Positions 7,807-16,488 of a stretch of 62,585 nucleotides of DNA are shown piece after piece. The translations under genes were made by a program, and so were the position numbers. This stretch comes from Mycobacteriales bacterium (GTDB lineage: Bacteria > Actinomycetota > Actinomycetes > JAFAQI01 > DASSKL01). The stretch is taken from the NCBI GenBank assembly GCA_035690485.1, contig DASSKL010000008.1, positions 1-62,585 of the forward strand, read 5' to 3'. The first letter of the stretch is position 1; each line of letters starts with the position of its first letter. Below the pieces are notes generated by a model. It saw only the letters and a list, made by a program, of their open reading frames with translations. It was not told where the DNA came from and did not search any database.

Positions 7807-9278
7807 CAGAACATCTCCGCGCGGCCCTGCGCGACCAGCGGATGCACGCCACGCCTCGGCCCCGGCGCCTCCCCGCACAGCCGCGGCGTCGGGAAGACCT
7901 TGCCCGGGTTGCACAGGTGCTCCGGGTCGAACGCGCACCGGAGCAGCTGCATGACGTCGAGGTCGGTCGCGCTGAACATGCGCGGCATGTGGTGCTTCTT
8001 GTCGCTGCCCACGCCGTGCTCGCCGGTGATCGACCCGCCGTGCGCGATGCACGCGTCGAGGATCGCGCCCGCGACCTCCTCGGCGCGCTCGGTCTGGCCC
8101 GGCTGCGTCGCGTCGAACAGCACCAGCGGGTGCAGGTTGCCGTCGCCGGCATGGAAGACGTTGGCGACGCGTACGCCGTTGCGCTCGGCGATCTCGCCGA
8201 TCTCACGCAGCACCTCGGGCAGGGCGGTGCGCGGGATCACGCCGTCCTGCACGTAGTAGTCGGGGCTGATGCGGCCGACGGCGGCGAATGCGGACTTGCG
8301 CCCCCGCCAGATCAGCCCCCGCTCGACGTCGTCGGCGGCCACGCGCAGCTCGAAGGCGCCGGCGTCGGCACAGATCTGCCGCACCCGCGCGAACCCCGCC
8401 TCGACCCCGGCGGCGGGTCCATCGAGCTCGACGATCAGCACCGCCCCGGCGCCCGCCGGGTAGCCGCACCGCACCGCGGCCTCGGCGGCCTCGATCGCCA
8501 GCGCGTCCATCATCTCGACGGCGGCCGGCACGATGCCGGCGGCGATGATCGCGCTGACGGCGGCACCTGCGTCGTCGGTGTGCGCGAAGCCGGCAAGCAG
8601 CGTCTGCACCGCCTCGGGCGAGCGCAGCAGCCGCACCGTCACCCCGGTCGTCACCCCGAGCGTCCCCTCGCTGCCGACGAACGCGCCGACAAGGTCGTAG
8701 CCGGGGCGCTCGACCGCCTTGCCGCCGAGGCCGACCAGCTCGCCGTCGGGCAGCACCACGTCGAGACCCGTGACGTGGTTGGCGGTGAAGCCGTACTTGA
8801 GGCAGTGGGCGCCCCCGGAGTTCTCGGCGACGTTGCCGCCGATCGAGCAGACCTGCTGGCTCGAGGGGTCAGGCGCGTAGTAGTAGCCGTCGGGCAGCGT
8901 GGCCCGGCTGACGTTGAGGTTGATCACGCCCGGCTCGACGACCGCCCGCTGGTTGGCGAGGTCGATCTCGACGAGGCGAGTCAGCCGCGACAGCACGATC
9001 AGCACGCCCTCGGCGTGCGGCAGCGCGCCGCCGGACAACCCCGTGCCACTGCCGCGCGCGACGAACGGCACGCCGTAGGCAGCGCAGCGGCGTACGACGA
9101 ACCGCACGTCTTCCGCGCTCGACGGCAGCACGACGAGGGCGGGCACCACCCGGTAGGCCGTCAGCCCGTCGCACTCGTAGGTGCGCAGCTTCTCCGGATC
9201 GGTGTAGACCGCATCGGCGCCGAGCCGCGCGGTCAGCTCGGCCGCGAGTGCCGCGAGATCTGCCGCCGGTTCAGTCAA
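7806..9278 (-). CDS. glcD: Glycolate oxidase catalytic FAD subunit GlcD
   Basis: This 490-residue flavoprotein should oxidise glycolate (or a related 2-hydroxyacid such as D-lactate) to the 2-oxoacid. The FAD-binding PCMH fold is seen in [14 protein letters not shown] (near residue 74) and [19 protein letters not shown] (near 148). The cap and active-site histidines appear in [17 protein letters not shown] and [11 protein letters not shown]. The start is TTG at 9278, giving an eight-base overlap TTGACTGA with the malate synthase stop and no independent ribosome site, which implies coupling. The order with glcE and glcF identifies it as GlcD rather than a stand-alone D-lactate dehydrogenase. 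Confidence 0.93.
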   Translation of the reverse strand: MTEPAADLAALAAELTARLGADAVYTDPEKLRTYECDGLTAYRVVPALVVLPSSAEDVRFVVRRCAAYGVPFVARGSGTGLSGGALPHAEGVLIVLSRLTRLVEIDLANQRAVVEPGVINLNVSRATLPDGYYYAPDPSSQQVCSIGGNVAENSGGAHCLKYGFTANHVTGLDVVLPDGELVGLGGKAVERPGYDLVGAFVGSEGTLGVTTGVTVRLLRSPEAVQTLLAGFAHTDDAGAAVSAIIAAGIVPAAVEMMDALAIEAAEAAVRCGYPAGAGAVLIVELDGPAAGVEAGFARVRQICADAGAFELRVAADDVERGLIWRGRKSAFAAVGRISPDYYVQDGVIPRTALPEVLREIGEIAERNGVRVANVFHAGDGNLHPLVLFDATQPGQTERAEEVAGAILDACIAHGGSITGEHGVGSDKKHHMPRMFSATDLDVMQLLRCAFDPEHLCNPGKVFPTPRLCGEAPGPRRGVHPLVAQGRAEMF

Positions 9279-10869
9279 GCCGGTCGTAGGCCGGCAGGGT
9301 GAGGAAGGTGGTGAAGTCGTCGGCGAGCGCGACCTCTTCGAAGATGTCGCGGGCTTCCTTCCACCGGCCGCTGTCGTAGGTGTCGCTGCCGATCTCGTCG
9401 CGGATCGCGGCGGTCGCCTCGTCGGCGGTCCGGCGCACGAGGTCGGGCGTCACCTGCTCGCCGGTGTCGGCGAGCGACGCTCCGTTGTGCACCCACTGCC
9501 AGACCTGCGAGCGGCTGATCTCGGCGGTGGCAGCGTCCTCCATGAGGTTGTGGATCGCGGCAGCGCCGTTGCCGCGCAACCACGACTCGATGTAGCGGAT
9601 GCCGACGTCGACGTTGGTGCGCAGGCCGGCGCTGGTGATGTCGCCGGGCGTCTCCTTGGCGGCGAGCAGCTGGTCGGCGACGACGTGGACCTCGGGACGC
9701 TTGCGGTCGATCTGGTTGGGCTTGTCGCCCAGGACCTTGTCGAACTCCGCCTGGGCGGTCGGCACCAGGTCGGGATGCGCGACCCAGGTCCCGTCGAAGC
9801 CGTCGTTGGCCTCGCGCTTCTTGTCGGCGGCGACCTTCTCGAGCGCGACCTTGTTGATCTCCGGGTCCTTGCGGCTCGGGATGAATGCCGCCATGCCGCC
9901 CATGGCGAACGCCTCGCGCTTGTGGCAGGTCTGCACGAGCAGCTCCGTGTAGGCGCGCATGAACGGCACGGTCATCGTGACGCTGTTGCGGTCGGGCAGC
10001 ATGAACTCCGCGCCGCGGTCACGGAACGTCTTGATCATGGAGAACATGTAGTCCCACCGGCCGGCGTTGAGCCCGTAGGAGTGGTCGCGGAGCTCGAAGA
10101 GGATCTCGTCCATCTCGAACGCCGCGGGGATCGTCTCGATCAGCACGGTGGCGCGGATCGTGCCGCGCGGCACGCCAAGGGCGTCCTGGGCGTGGTTGAA
10201 GACGTCGTTCCAGAGCCGCGCCTCGAGGTGCGACTCCATCTTCGGCAGGTAGAAGTAGGGCCGGGTGCCTTTGCCGATCAGGCGCTTGGCGTTGTGGAAG
10301 AAGAACAGCCCGAAGTCGAAGAGCGAACCGCTCACGGGCTTGTCGTCGACCAGCAGGTGCTTCTCCGGCAGGTGCCAGCCGCGCGGCCGCGGCATCAGCG
10401 TGGCGACCTCGTCCTTGAGCTTGTAGTCCTTGCCCTCGGGCGAGGTGAAGTCGATGCGCCGCTCGATGGCATCCGTCAGGTTGATCTGCCCCTGGATCAT
10501 GTTGCTCCAGTTGGGCGTGTTGGCGTCCTCGAAGTCGGCCATGAAGACCTTCGCGCCGGAGTTGAGCGCGTTGATCAGCATCTTGCGCTCGGTCGGCCCG
10601 GTGATCTCGACCCGGCGGTCCTGCAGATCGGCGAGCGGGGCGACCCGCCACGAGGTGTCGGCGCGGACGTCCTTGGTCTCGTCGAGGAAGTCGAGGCGGC
10701 CCGTGTCGGCGGCCTGCTGGCGCCGCTGCTGCCGGCGGGCGAGCAGCTGCTCGCGCGTCGCGCCGAACCTGCGCTGCAAATCGGCGACGAACGCGAGCGC
10801 CTCGGGTGTGAGCACCTCGTCGTAGCGCTCGCCACTGCGTCCGAGCACCTTCGCCTGCGTGTCCGCCAT
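9271..10869 (-). CDS. aceB: Malate synthase A
   Basis: This 532-residue enzyme condenses glyoxylate with acetyl-CoA to give malate and CoA. The segments [49 protein letters not shown] and the C-terminal [22 protein letters not shown] all mark the A class of about 530 residues, not the 720-residue GlcB/G class that accompanies glcDEF in enterobacteria. The ATG at 10869 has a GGGAGG ribosome site ten bases upstream. It is the first gene of a four-gene overlapping operon with glcDEF, so the glyoxylate it uses is probably made by the products of its own operon. Isocitrate lyase is not in the window. Confidence 0.95.
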   Translation of the reverse strand: MADTQAKVLGRSGERYDEVLTPEALAFVADLQRRFGATREQLLARRQQRRQQAADTGRLDFLDETKDVRADTSWRVAPLADLQDRRVEITGPTERKMLINALNSGAKVFMADFEDANTPNWSNMIQGQINLTDAIERRIDFTSPEGKDYKLKDEVATLMPRPRGWHLPEKHLLVDDKPVSGSLFDFGLFFFHNAKRLIGKGTRPYFYLPKMESHLEARLWNDVFNHAQDALGVPRGTIRATVLIETIPAAFEMDEILFELRDHSYGLNAGRWDYMFSMIKTFRDRGAEFMLPDRNSVTMTVPFMRAYTELLVQTCHKREAFAMGGMAAFIPSRKDPEINKVALEKVAADKKREANDGFDGTWVAHPDLVPTAQAEFDKVLGDKPNQIDRKRPEVHVVADQLLAAKETPGDITSAGLRTNVDVGIRYIESWLRGNGAAAIHNLMEDAATAEISRSQVWQWVHNGASLADTGEQVTPDLVRRTADEATAAIRDEIGSDTYDSGRWKEARDIFEEVALADDFTTFLTLPAYDRLD

Positions 10870-10944
10870 CGTGACGGCGCCTCCCTCGTGTTGCGGTCGA
10901 ACTCTCACCCTGACACACCGCCGCGAACCGGCGGCAACGCGCTG

Positions 10945-11715
10945 CTAGCGCCGACGGACCAGCCAGAAGAGCAGCGCGAGCACGGCGGCGACGCCGGCCA
11001 CCGGAAGCAGTCGCTTGACGACCGGAGCACCGGCGGTCTCGAACAGGTCGATCGCCTCGGCGCTGCGCCGCGGCTGCGGGCGGCTGGTCGGGATCGCCCC
11101 GCCGGTCGGTGCCCCCGTGGGTGCCGCCGCGTCGCTCACCCGGCTGATCGGGGTGGCCGGCGCAGGCGCCGGGTCAACGGGCGCCGCCGCCGTGGCTGCT
11201 GCCGCGGGTTCGGCGGCGGCAGCCTCCGCGGGTGCGCGCTCGGCCGCCGCGCTCTCGCTCGCCTCGGCGCCGCTGGCCTGGATCTCCTCGGAGAGGCAGT
11301 CGGCGAACTGCTGGATCAGCTTGGCGCTGACGTCGGCCATCACACCGCGGCCGAACTGCGCGGGCTTGCCGGTCACGTTGAGGTCGGTGACGACCTTGAC
11401 CTCGGTCTGGTCGCCCTGCTCGTGCATGGTCATCGTGACCGTGGCCTTGGCCGTGCCGCTGCCCCGCGACTCCTTCGCCGCCCCCTCGATGACGGCGCGC
11501 CTGGCGGCCTCGTCCTTCTCGATGAACGTCGCGGTGCCCTTGTAGGTCACGGTGATCGGGCCGACCTTGACCTTGACCCGCCCGTTGCTCGTGTCGCCGT
11601 CGACGGAGTCGAGCGTCGCTCCCGGCATGCACGGCGCCACCCGCTCGACGTCGAGCAGCACGCGCCAGGCCACATCGGCCGGCACGGGGACGGTGAACGA
11701 GTTCTCGAGCTGCAT
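10945..11715 (-). CDS. coxG: CoxG-like SRPBCC protein with C-terminal membrane anchor
   Basis: This 256-residue protein has an N-terminal SRPBCC/CoxG domain (about residues 1-150; LENSFTVPVPADVAWRVL, CMPGA near 33, KVKVGPITVTYKG near 48, and GKPAQFGRG near 117). An Ala/Pro-rich linker (about 150-215) and one membrane helix (LLPVAGVAAVLALLFWLV) ending in RRR follow. CoxG proteins are linked to membrane recruitment of aerobic CO dehydrogenases and electron delivery to quinone. This layout, a soluble lipid- or quinone-binding domain on a flexible tether, fits that. It is the last gene of the cox maturation run, with a strong AAGGAGAGGGA ribosome site, 28 bases after the nucleotidyltransferase stop. 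Confidence 0.88.
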   Translation of the reverse strand: MQLENSFTVPVPADVAWRVLLDVERVAPCMPGATLDSVDGDTSNGRVKVKVGPITVTYKGTATFIEKDEAARRAVIEGAAKESRGSGTAKATVTMTMHEQGDQTEVKVVTDLNVTGKPAQFGRGVMADVSAKLIQQFADCLSEEIQASGAEASESAAAERAPAEAAAAEPAAAATAAAPVDPAPAPATPISRVSDAAAPTGAPTGGAIPTSRPQPRRSAEAIDLFETAGAPVVKRLLPVAGVAAVLALLFWLVRRR

Positions 11716-11724
11716 TCCCTCTCC

Positions 11725-11760
11725 TTACCCAGCGACGTCCGGTTACCCAGCGACGTCCGG
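11725..11760. repeat. Perfect 18-bp tandem duplication at the end of the mobA-like gene
   Basis: The 18-base unit starting TTACCCAGCGACG occurs at 11725-11742 and again, without change, at 11743-11760. The second copy encodes the last codons and the TAA stop (read on the minus strand) of the nucleotidyltransferase. The first copy repeats them just past the stop. This is probably a recent slippage event. Confidence 0.9.
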
Positions 11761-12342
11761 CGGCTCGCTCGCGAGGCGGGCCAGGTCCGCGGGGGTGTCG
11801 ATGTCGCTCTCGGAACCAAGATCCTCGCACGGCACGAGGACGACCCGGTCGGGGTGTCGACGCAGCCAGACCCGCGCGCCCGCGTCGCCCTCCGCCAGTG
11901 CGGCCACCTCGGCCCACGTCGAGGCGTCGAGGAGCACCGGGTTTCGCGGTTGCCGGTCGTACGTCGCGACGGCCGCCTCCGCGCCGGCCCGCCAGGCGTC
12001 GACCAGCCGCTCGACCAGCGCCGCGCTGACGTGGGGCTGGTCGGCGAGCGCGACGACGGCTGCCTCGGCGGTGCCGGCCAGGGCGGCCAGGCCGGCCTGC
12101 AACGAACTGCCGATGCCCTCGGCCCAGCGCGCGTTGTCGACGAGCGTGGCGGGCAGCCGGGCACGGCGGCGTACGTCGTCGGCACCGGCACCCAGCACGA
12201 CCACGACCGGGTCGCAGCCGGCCTCGGCGAGGATCCGCGCGCCGCGCTCGACGAGCAGCTCGTCGCCGAACCGGACCAGCGCCTTGGGGCCGCCGAAGCG
12301 GCTACCGCCACCGGCTGCGAGCAGCAGCCCGGCCACCCTCAT
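11743..12342 (-). CDS. Molybdopterin nucleotidyltransferase-like protein (MobA/MocA family)
   Basis: This 199-residue protein has the NTP-transferase signature GLLLAAGGGSRFGGPKAL at residues 5-22, the DNARWAEGIGSSLQAGL segment near 68, the metal-binding VVALADQPHVS near 93, and the closing SDIDTPADL. These features fit the MocA group, which adds CMP to molybdopterin to make the MCD cofactor of CO-dehydrogenase-type enzymes. That is the expected cofactor of the CoxL encoded upstream. A guanylyltransferase (MobA) activity is the alternative. It follows xdhC after ten bases, and its stop codon lies in a tandem 18-bp duplication. Confidence 0.85.
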   Translation of the reverse strand: MRVAGLLLAAGGGSRFGGPKALVRFGDELLVERGARILAEAGCDPVVVVLGAGADDVRRRARLPATLVDNARWAEGIGSSLQAGLAALAGTAEAAVVALADQPHVSAALVERLVDAWRAGAEAAVATYDRQPRNPVLLDASTWAEVAALAEGDAGARVWLRRHPDRVVLVPCEDLGSESDIDTPADLARLASEPPDVAG

Positions 12343-12352
12343 CCGCAGCCGG

Positions 12353-13459
12353 TCATCCGTGGACGGCCGCGCGGTCCTCGTGGATGCGACCGGACGTCTC
12401 GGACAACGGCTGCCCGGAGCCGCCCCAGCGCCGCTGGATGATCTCGGCGGCGATCGAGACAGCGGTCTCTTCGGGGGTGCGCGCGCCGATGTCGAGGCCG
12501 ACCGGCGAGGACAGACGGGCGATCTCCGCGTCGGTCATGCCGATCTCACGGAGCCGGCGCAGCCGGTCGTCGTGCGTGCGCCGGCTGCCCATGGCGCCGA
12601 TGTAGGCCGCGGGACGGCGCAGCGCGAGCTCGAGAAGAGGTACGTCGAACTTCGGGTCGTGGGTGAGGACGGCGATGACCGTGCGCTCGTCGGTCGGGGT
12701 GCGCTCGAGGAACTTGTGCGGCCACTCGCAGACGACCTCGTGCGCCTCCGGGAACCGCTTGCGGGTCGCGAAGACGGGCCGCGCGTCGCAGACCGTGACG
12801 TGGTAGCCGAGGAAGACGCCGACCCGCGCCATCGCGCCGGCGAAGTCGATCGCGCCGAAGACCAGCATCCGCGGCGGCGGGTTGAACGCCTGGACGAAGA
12901 CGGCGACCTCGTCGACGCGGCGCTCGCCGCGCGGGCCGTAGTGCCGGGTGCCGGTTTGGCCCTGGGCGAGCATGCCGCGCGCATCGTCGGTGACCGCCAC
13001 GTCGAGGCCCTCGTTGCCGAGCGATCCCTCGGCCCGGTCGGCCCAGACGGCGACCTGCCGGCCGAGCGGGGCGCCGTCGACGACGGTGGCCAGGGCAACC
13101 GGTTCGTCGCGGCCAAGCGAGTCCATGACCGGCCCCAGCAGGCTGCCGCCGCGGACGGGCTGGACCAGCACGTCGAGGATCCCGCCACAGGTGAGCCCCA
13201 CGGCGAAGGCCTCGTCGTCGCTGATGCCGTAGGTCTCCAGCACCGGTTCACCGGACGCGAGCACGGACTGCGCGACCTCGTAGACGGCGCCCTCCACGCA
13301 CCCGCCGGAGACGCTGCCGACGACCTCGCCGTCCGCGCTGACCGCCATCACGGCACCCGGCTGGCGGGGCGCCGACCCGCGGATGCCGACGACCGTGGCG
13401 ACGGCGTAGGCCGTGTCGCTGTCGTGCCACGCCTTGAGTTGGTCGAGCACCTCACGCAT
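12353..13459 (-). CDS. XdhC/CoxI-family molybdenum cofactor maturation protein
   Basis: This 368-residue protein matches the XdhC/CoxF/CoxI family, which binds the molybdenum cofactor, promotes its sulfuration and inserts it into xanthine-dehydrogenase-type enzymes. The N-terminal domain shows VVGIRGSAPRQPGAVMAV and GSVSGGCVEGAVYE (about residues 24-60) with a conserved cysteine in LTCGGILDVLVQP. The C-terminal Rossmann-like domain shows LVFGAIDFAGAMARVGVFLGY, RRPAAYIGAMGSRRT and the closing GLDIGARTPEETAVSI. The ATG at 13459 overlaps the coxE stop in an eight-base ATGCGTGA. Confidence 0.92.
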   Translation of the reverse strand: MREVLDQLKAWHDSDTAYAVATVVGIRGSAPRQPGAVMAVSADGEVVGSVSGGCVEGAVYEVAQSVLASGEPVLETYGISDDEAFAVGLTCGGILDVLVQPVRGGSLLGPVMDSLGRDEPVALATVVDGAPLGRQVAVWADRAEGSLGNEGLDVAVTDDARGMLAQGQTGTRHYGPRGERRVDEVAVFVQAFNPPPRMLVFGAIDFAGAMARVGVFLGYHVTVCDARPVFATRKRFPEAHEVVCEWPHKFLERTPTDERTVIAVLTHDPKFDVPLLELALRRPAAYIGAMGSRRTHDDRLRRLREIGMTDAEIARLSSPVGLDIGARTPEETAVSIAAEIIQRRWGGSGQPLSETSGRIHEDRAAVHG

Positions 13460-14600
13460 GGGTGACCTCTCTCCTGCCGGCTCCGGCGACCACGGCGGCG
13501 AGCCGCTCCAACGCGGCCAGGCTGTGGCCCTCCACGAAGTCATCGACGCTCGGCAGGGCCGCCGCCATTCCCGCGGCCAACGGCGCGTAGCCGGGGCGCG
13601 CCTTGCGCGGGTTGGCCCAGACGACGCGATGGGCCAACCGGTGCAGCCGGGCCATCTGCTCGCCGAGCAGGGCGGGGTCGCCGCGTTCCCAGCCGTCGGA
13701 GAGCACGACGACGACGGCGCCGCGGGCCATGCCGCGCTGCCCCCACACGTCGAGGAACGCCTTGAGCAGCTCACCGAGCCGGGTGCCGCCGGACCAGTCG
13801 GGGATCGCGTGGGCGGCCGCCGCCATGGCGGCGTCGGCGTCACGGTGGGCCATCTCGCGGGTGACCCGGGTGAGCCGGGTGCCGATGGTGAAGACCTCGG
13901 TCGGCGCCCGCCCGCGGTGGCTCGCGGCGTGCGCGAAGCGCAGCAGCGCGTCGGCGTAGGCACTCATCGAGCCGCTGATGTCGACCAGGAGCACCACGCG
14001 CCGGGGACGTTCCCGCCGGTCCCGGCGGGCGAGGTGCGGGGTCTCGCCGCCCGCGCGCAGCAGCAGCCGCATGGTGCGCGCCTGGTCCACCCGACCGCGG
14101 TGCGCCCGCGCGAGCCGGCGGGTGCGCCGCCGCTCGCCCGGCAGGGAGAAGGCCGCGAGCAGCCGCCGCAACGCGGCCCTGTCGGCGGCGTCGAGGCTCG
14201 CGATGTCACGTTCGCGCAGCACCTCGGTGGCACTGGCGGCAGCCGGCAGCGCGTCACGCTCCGCACCGGCATCACCCCCCGTCGCCGGCTCCGCGTCGGG
14301 TGAGGCGACCAGCCGCAGCTGCGGCCGCTGCGCCGCCTGCTGCGGCGCGCGCGGAGCGGGCCGTTCACCGAAGTACGTCGCGAACACGTCGTCGTAGCGC
14401 GCGATGTCGTCGGCGCTGCCGCACAGCGTGAGCCGGCCGGCCCAGTAGACGTCGCTGCGACGCGCACCGTCGAGCCGGTCGAGCGCACGCACCATCTCGT
14501 GCACCCGGTCCGGCGTGGCCTCGACGCCCGCGGCGCGCAGCGTGCGGGCGAGACCGACGACCGTGTCGGTCACGTCGTAGGCCGCGCCGCTATCACCCAC
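13452..14600 (-). CDS. coxE: CoxE-like von Willebrand factor A protein
   Basis: This 382-residue protein carries a C-terminal vWA domain whose MIDAS motif is VVLLVDISGSMSAYADALL, with VVVVLSDGWERGDPALLGEQM further on. The N-terminal part is helical and acidic. With the adjacent MoxR-type ATPase it forms the CoxD/CoxE chaperone pair that matures the CuSMoO2-type active site in CO dehydrogenases. The GTG at 14600 is chosen because GGAGG lies six bases upstream; a second GTG three bases earlier would leave too little space. The start overlaps the coxD stop by eight bases (GTGGGTGA). Confidence 0.9.
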   Translation of the reverse strand: MGDSGAAYDVTDTVVGLARTLRAAGVEATPDRVHEMVRALDRLDGARRSDVYWAGRLTLCGSADDIARYDDVFATYFGERPAPRAPQQAAQRPQLRLVASPDAEPATGGDAGAERDALPAAASATEVLRERDIASLDAADRAALRRLLAAFSLPGERRRTRRLARAHRGRVDQARTMRLLLRAGGETPHLARRDRRERPRRVVLLVDISGSMSAYADALLRFAHAASHRGRAPTEVFTIGTRLTRVTREMAHRDADAAMAAAAHAIPDWSGGTRLGELLKAFLDVWGQRGMARGAVVVVLSDGWERGDPALLGEQMARLHRLAHRVVWANPRKARPGYAPLAAGMAAALPSVDDFVEGHSLAALERLAAVVAGAGRREVTHA

Positions 14601-15516
14601 CACGCGCCTCCGCGAGCAGCCCACCGAAGTCCAGACCGCGAGCGCGGTCCTGGTCCTCGCGGTACTTGAGCACGCTGCCGAGCGTCATCGTCGCCAGATG
14701 CGGGTCGAGCCGCTGCGCACCGAGAGCGAGCAGGGCCTCGGTCCAGTCGAGCGTCTCGGCGACGCCGGGCGGCTTCAGCAGGTCCTGCCCGCGCAGCTGC
14801 TGCACGGCGTGGGCGACCTCGGTCGCGAGGCGCTGCGTCGCCTCGGGCAACCGGCGTCGCACGATCGCGACCTCGCGCTCGAAGGACGGGTGCTCGACCC
14901 AGTGGTAGAGGCAGCGCCGCTTGAGCGCGTCGTGTACCTCGCGAGTGCGGTTGGAGGTGACGATCGCGACCGGCGGCACGTCGGCGTGCACGGTGCCCAG
15001 CTCCGGGATCGAGACGGTGAAGTCGGACAGAACCTCGAGGAGGAACGCCTCGAACTCGTCGTCGGCCCGGTCGACCTCGTCGACCAGTAGCACGCTCGGA
15101 GAGGTCTCGAGCGCCTGCAGCAGGGGCCGGGCGACCAGGAAGCGGCGGCTGTAGAGCTCGTCCTCGAGCTGCTCCACGTCCTCCTGCTGGGCGCGGCCGG
15201 CCGCCTCGGCCGTGCGCAGGTGCAGCAGCTGGCGCGGGAAGTCCCAGTCGTAGAGCGCCTGCGCAGCGTCGATGCCCTCGTAGCACTGCAACCGGATCAG
15301 CGGCGCGCCGAGGATGTCGGCGAGCGCCTTAGCCAGTGCGGTCTTGCCGACCCCGGCCTCGCCCTCGAGGAACAACGGCCGCGACAGCGCGAGGCCGAGG
15401 TAGGCCGCGGTAGCCAGCCCGTCGTCGGCGAGATAGCCGTGGTCGTCGAGCAGGCGACGCAGGTCGTCGGGCCCCTCGACTCCTTCGGGCAGCAGTCCGC
15501 GTCGCTCGGCTGACAT
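14593..15516 (-). CDS. coxD: CoxD-like MoxR-family AAA+ ATPase
   Basis: This 307-residue AAA+ ATPase has Walker A GEAGVGKTALAKAL near residues 52-65, Walker B SVLLVDEVDRADDEFEAFLLEVL near 140-162, and sensor 1 VAIVTSNRTREVHDALKRRCLYHW. The last stretch is specific to the MoxR/CoxD group. It should act with CoxE to install sulfur and metal in the Mo active site of CoxL. The gene opens a second transcription unit: a strong hairpin separates it from coxM. The ATG at 15516 has CAGACT six bases before it and GGAGG too close to serve normally, so a leaderless mRNA is possible. Confidence 0.92.
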   Translation of the reverse strand: MSAERRGLLPEGVEGPDDLRRLLDDHGYLADDGLATAAYLGLALSRPLFLEGEAGVGKTALAKALADILGAPLIRLQCYEGIDAAQALYDWDFPRQLLHLRTAEAAGRAQQEDVEQLEDELYSRRFLVARPLLQALETSPSVLLVDEVDRADDEFEAFLLEVLSDFTVSIPELGTVHADVPPVAIVTSNRTREVHDALKRRCLYHWVEHPSFEREVAIVRRRLPEATQRLATEVAHAVQQLRGQDLLKPPGVAETLDWTEALLALGAQRLDPHLATMTLGSVLKYREDQDRARGLDFGGLLAEARGG

Positions 15517-15522
15517 GCCTCC

Positions 15523-15528
15523 AGTCTG
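15523..15528 (-). promoter_or_regulatory. Candidate -10 element (CAGACT) for coxD
   Basis: CAGACT on the minus strand lies six bases before the coxD ATG, downstream of the hairpin that ends the structural cox genes. The same CAGACT-N6-ATG layout precedes the phosphatase gene at 24451. Confidence 0.35.
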
Positions 15529-15578
15529 CTCCCCCTGCGATCTTCCGGCGCATCCCCCGGGACGCTTCCCGACGTCTT

Positions 15579-15630
15579 CTGCCGCGTTGTGGGGGTCGAT
15601 AGGGATCCTCGGACCCCCACACGGCGGCAG
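15579..15630 (-). terminator. Strong hairpin between coxM and coxD
   Basis: Arms of 19 bases (15579-15597 and 15612-15630) pair with two mismatches around a 14-base loop; the stem core is GTGGGGGTC/GACCCCCAC. No U-tract follows on the minus strand, which is usual for actinobacterial hairpin terminators. It lies seven bases past the coxM stop, so it would end or attenuate the coxSLM transcript. Confidence 0.75.
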
Positions 15631-15636
15631 CAGTCG

Positions 15637-16488
15637 TCAGCCGGCGGCCTTGAGGACCGCTCGGGCGGTGAGCACCTGGACGAGGTGGTTGCGGTAGTCG
15701 GCCTGCGCGTGCAGGTCGCTGGTGGGTCGCGCGCCGGCGGTGGCACGCGCGGCCGCCTGCCTCACCGCCTCCTGCGACGCGGCGCCGCCCGCCAGCGCCT
15801 GCTCGACCGCGGTCGCGCGGACCGGGGTCGGCCCCATGTTGGTGAGCCCGATGCGGGCCTCGGCGATCGAGCCGTTCGAACGACGGACGGCCGCGGCCAC
15901 CCCGACGATCGCCCAGGCCTGCGCGACCCGGTGGAACTTCTCGTAGTGCACGCCCCAGCCGTCGCCCAGCTTGGGCAGCGACACTTCGACCAGCACATCA
16001 TCGGGCGCGAGCGCCGACTGCAGGTAGTCGGTGAAGAACTCGCTCGCCGGCACGGTGCGTCGCCCCGACGGCCCCTGCACCACGAACTCCGCGTCGAGCG
16101 CCAGCGCGACCGCCGGCAGGTCTCCCGCCGGGTCGGCATGCGCGAGGGAACCGCCGAATGTGCCGCGATGGCGCACCTGCCGGTCGGCGACGGTGGCGGT
16201 GGCCTCGGCGACGAGCGGGGCGTGGCGGCGTACGGCGTCGCTGCCCAGCACCTCGGCGTGCGTGGTCATCGCACCGATGACCAGCCGATCCCCCTCCTCG
16301 CGGATGCCGCGCAGTGCGTCGACGCGGCCGAGGTCGACGACCACCTCGGGGTAGGCCAGCCGCAGGCGCAGCAGCGGCAGCAGGCTCTGGCCGCCGGCCA
16401 GCAGCTTGGCATCGCCGGCGCCCGCCAGCGCGGCGACCGCCTCGTCGATGGACGACGCGCGCACGTAGTCGAACTCCGCGGGGATCAT
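15637..16488 (-). CDS. coxM: FAD-binding subunit of CO-dehydrogenase-type molybdoenzyme (CoxM)
   Basis: This 283-residue medium subunit binds FAD and passes electrons out of the molybdenum hydroxylase. The FAD contacts are the AGGQSLLPLLRLRLA segment near residues 31-45 and RHRGTFGGSLAHADPAGDLPA near 106-126; the usual TIGG is TFGG here. The C-terminal CO_deh_flav_C domain includes NMGPTPVRA. The length is close to the family norm of about 285. The ATG at 16488 overlaps the coxL stop (ATGA). A 19-bp-stem hairpin follows its stop. Confidence 0.94.
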   Translation of the reverse strand: MIPAEFDYVRASSIDEAVAALAGAGDAKLLAGGQSLLPLLRLRLAYPEVVVDLGRVDALRGIREEGDRLVIGAMTTHAEVLGSDAVRRHAPLVAEATATVADRQVRHRGTFGGSLAHADPAGDLPAVALALDAEFVVQGPSGRRTVPASEFFTDYLQSALAPDDVLVEVSLPKLGDGWGVHYEKFHRVAQAWAIVGVAAAVRRSNGSIAEARIGLTNMGPTPVRATAVEQALAGGAASQEAVRQAAARATAGARPTSDLHAQADYRNHLVQVLTARAVLKAAG

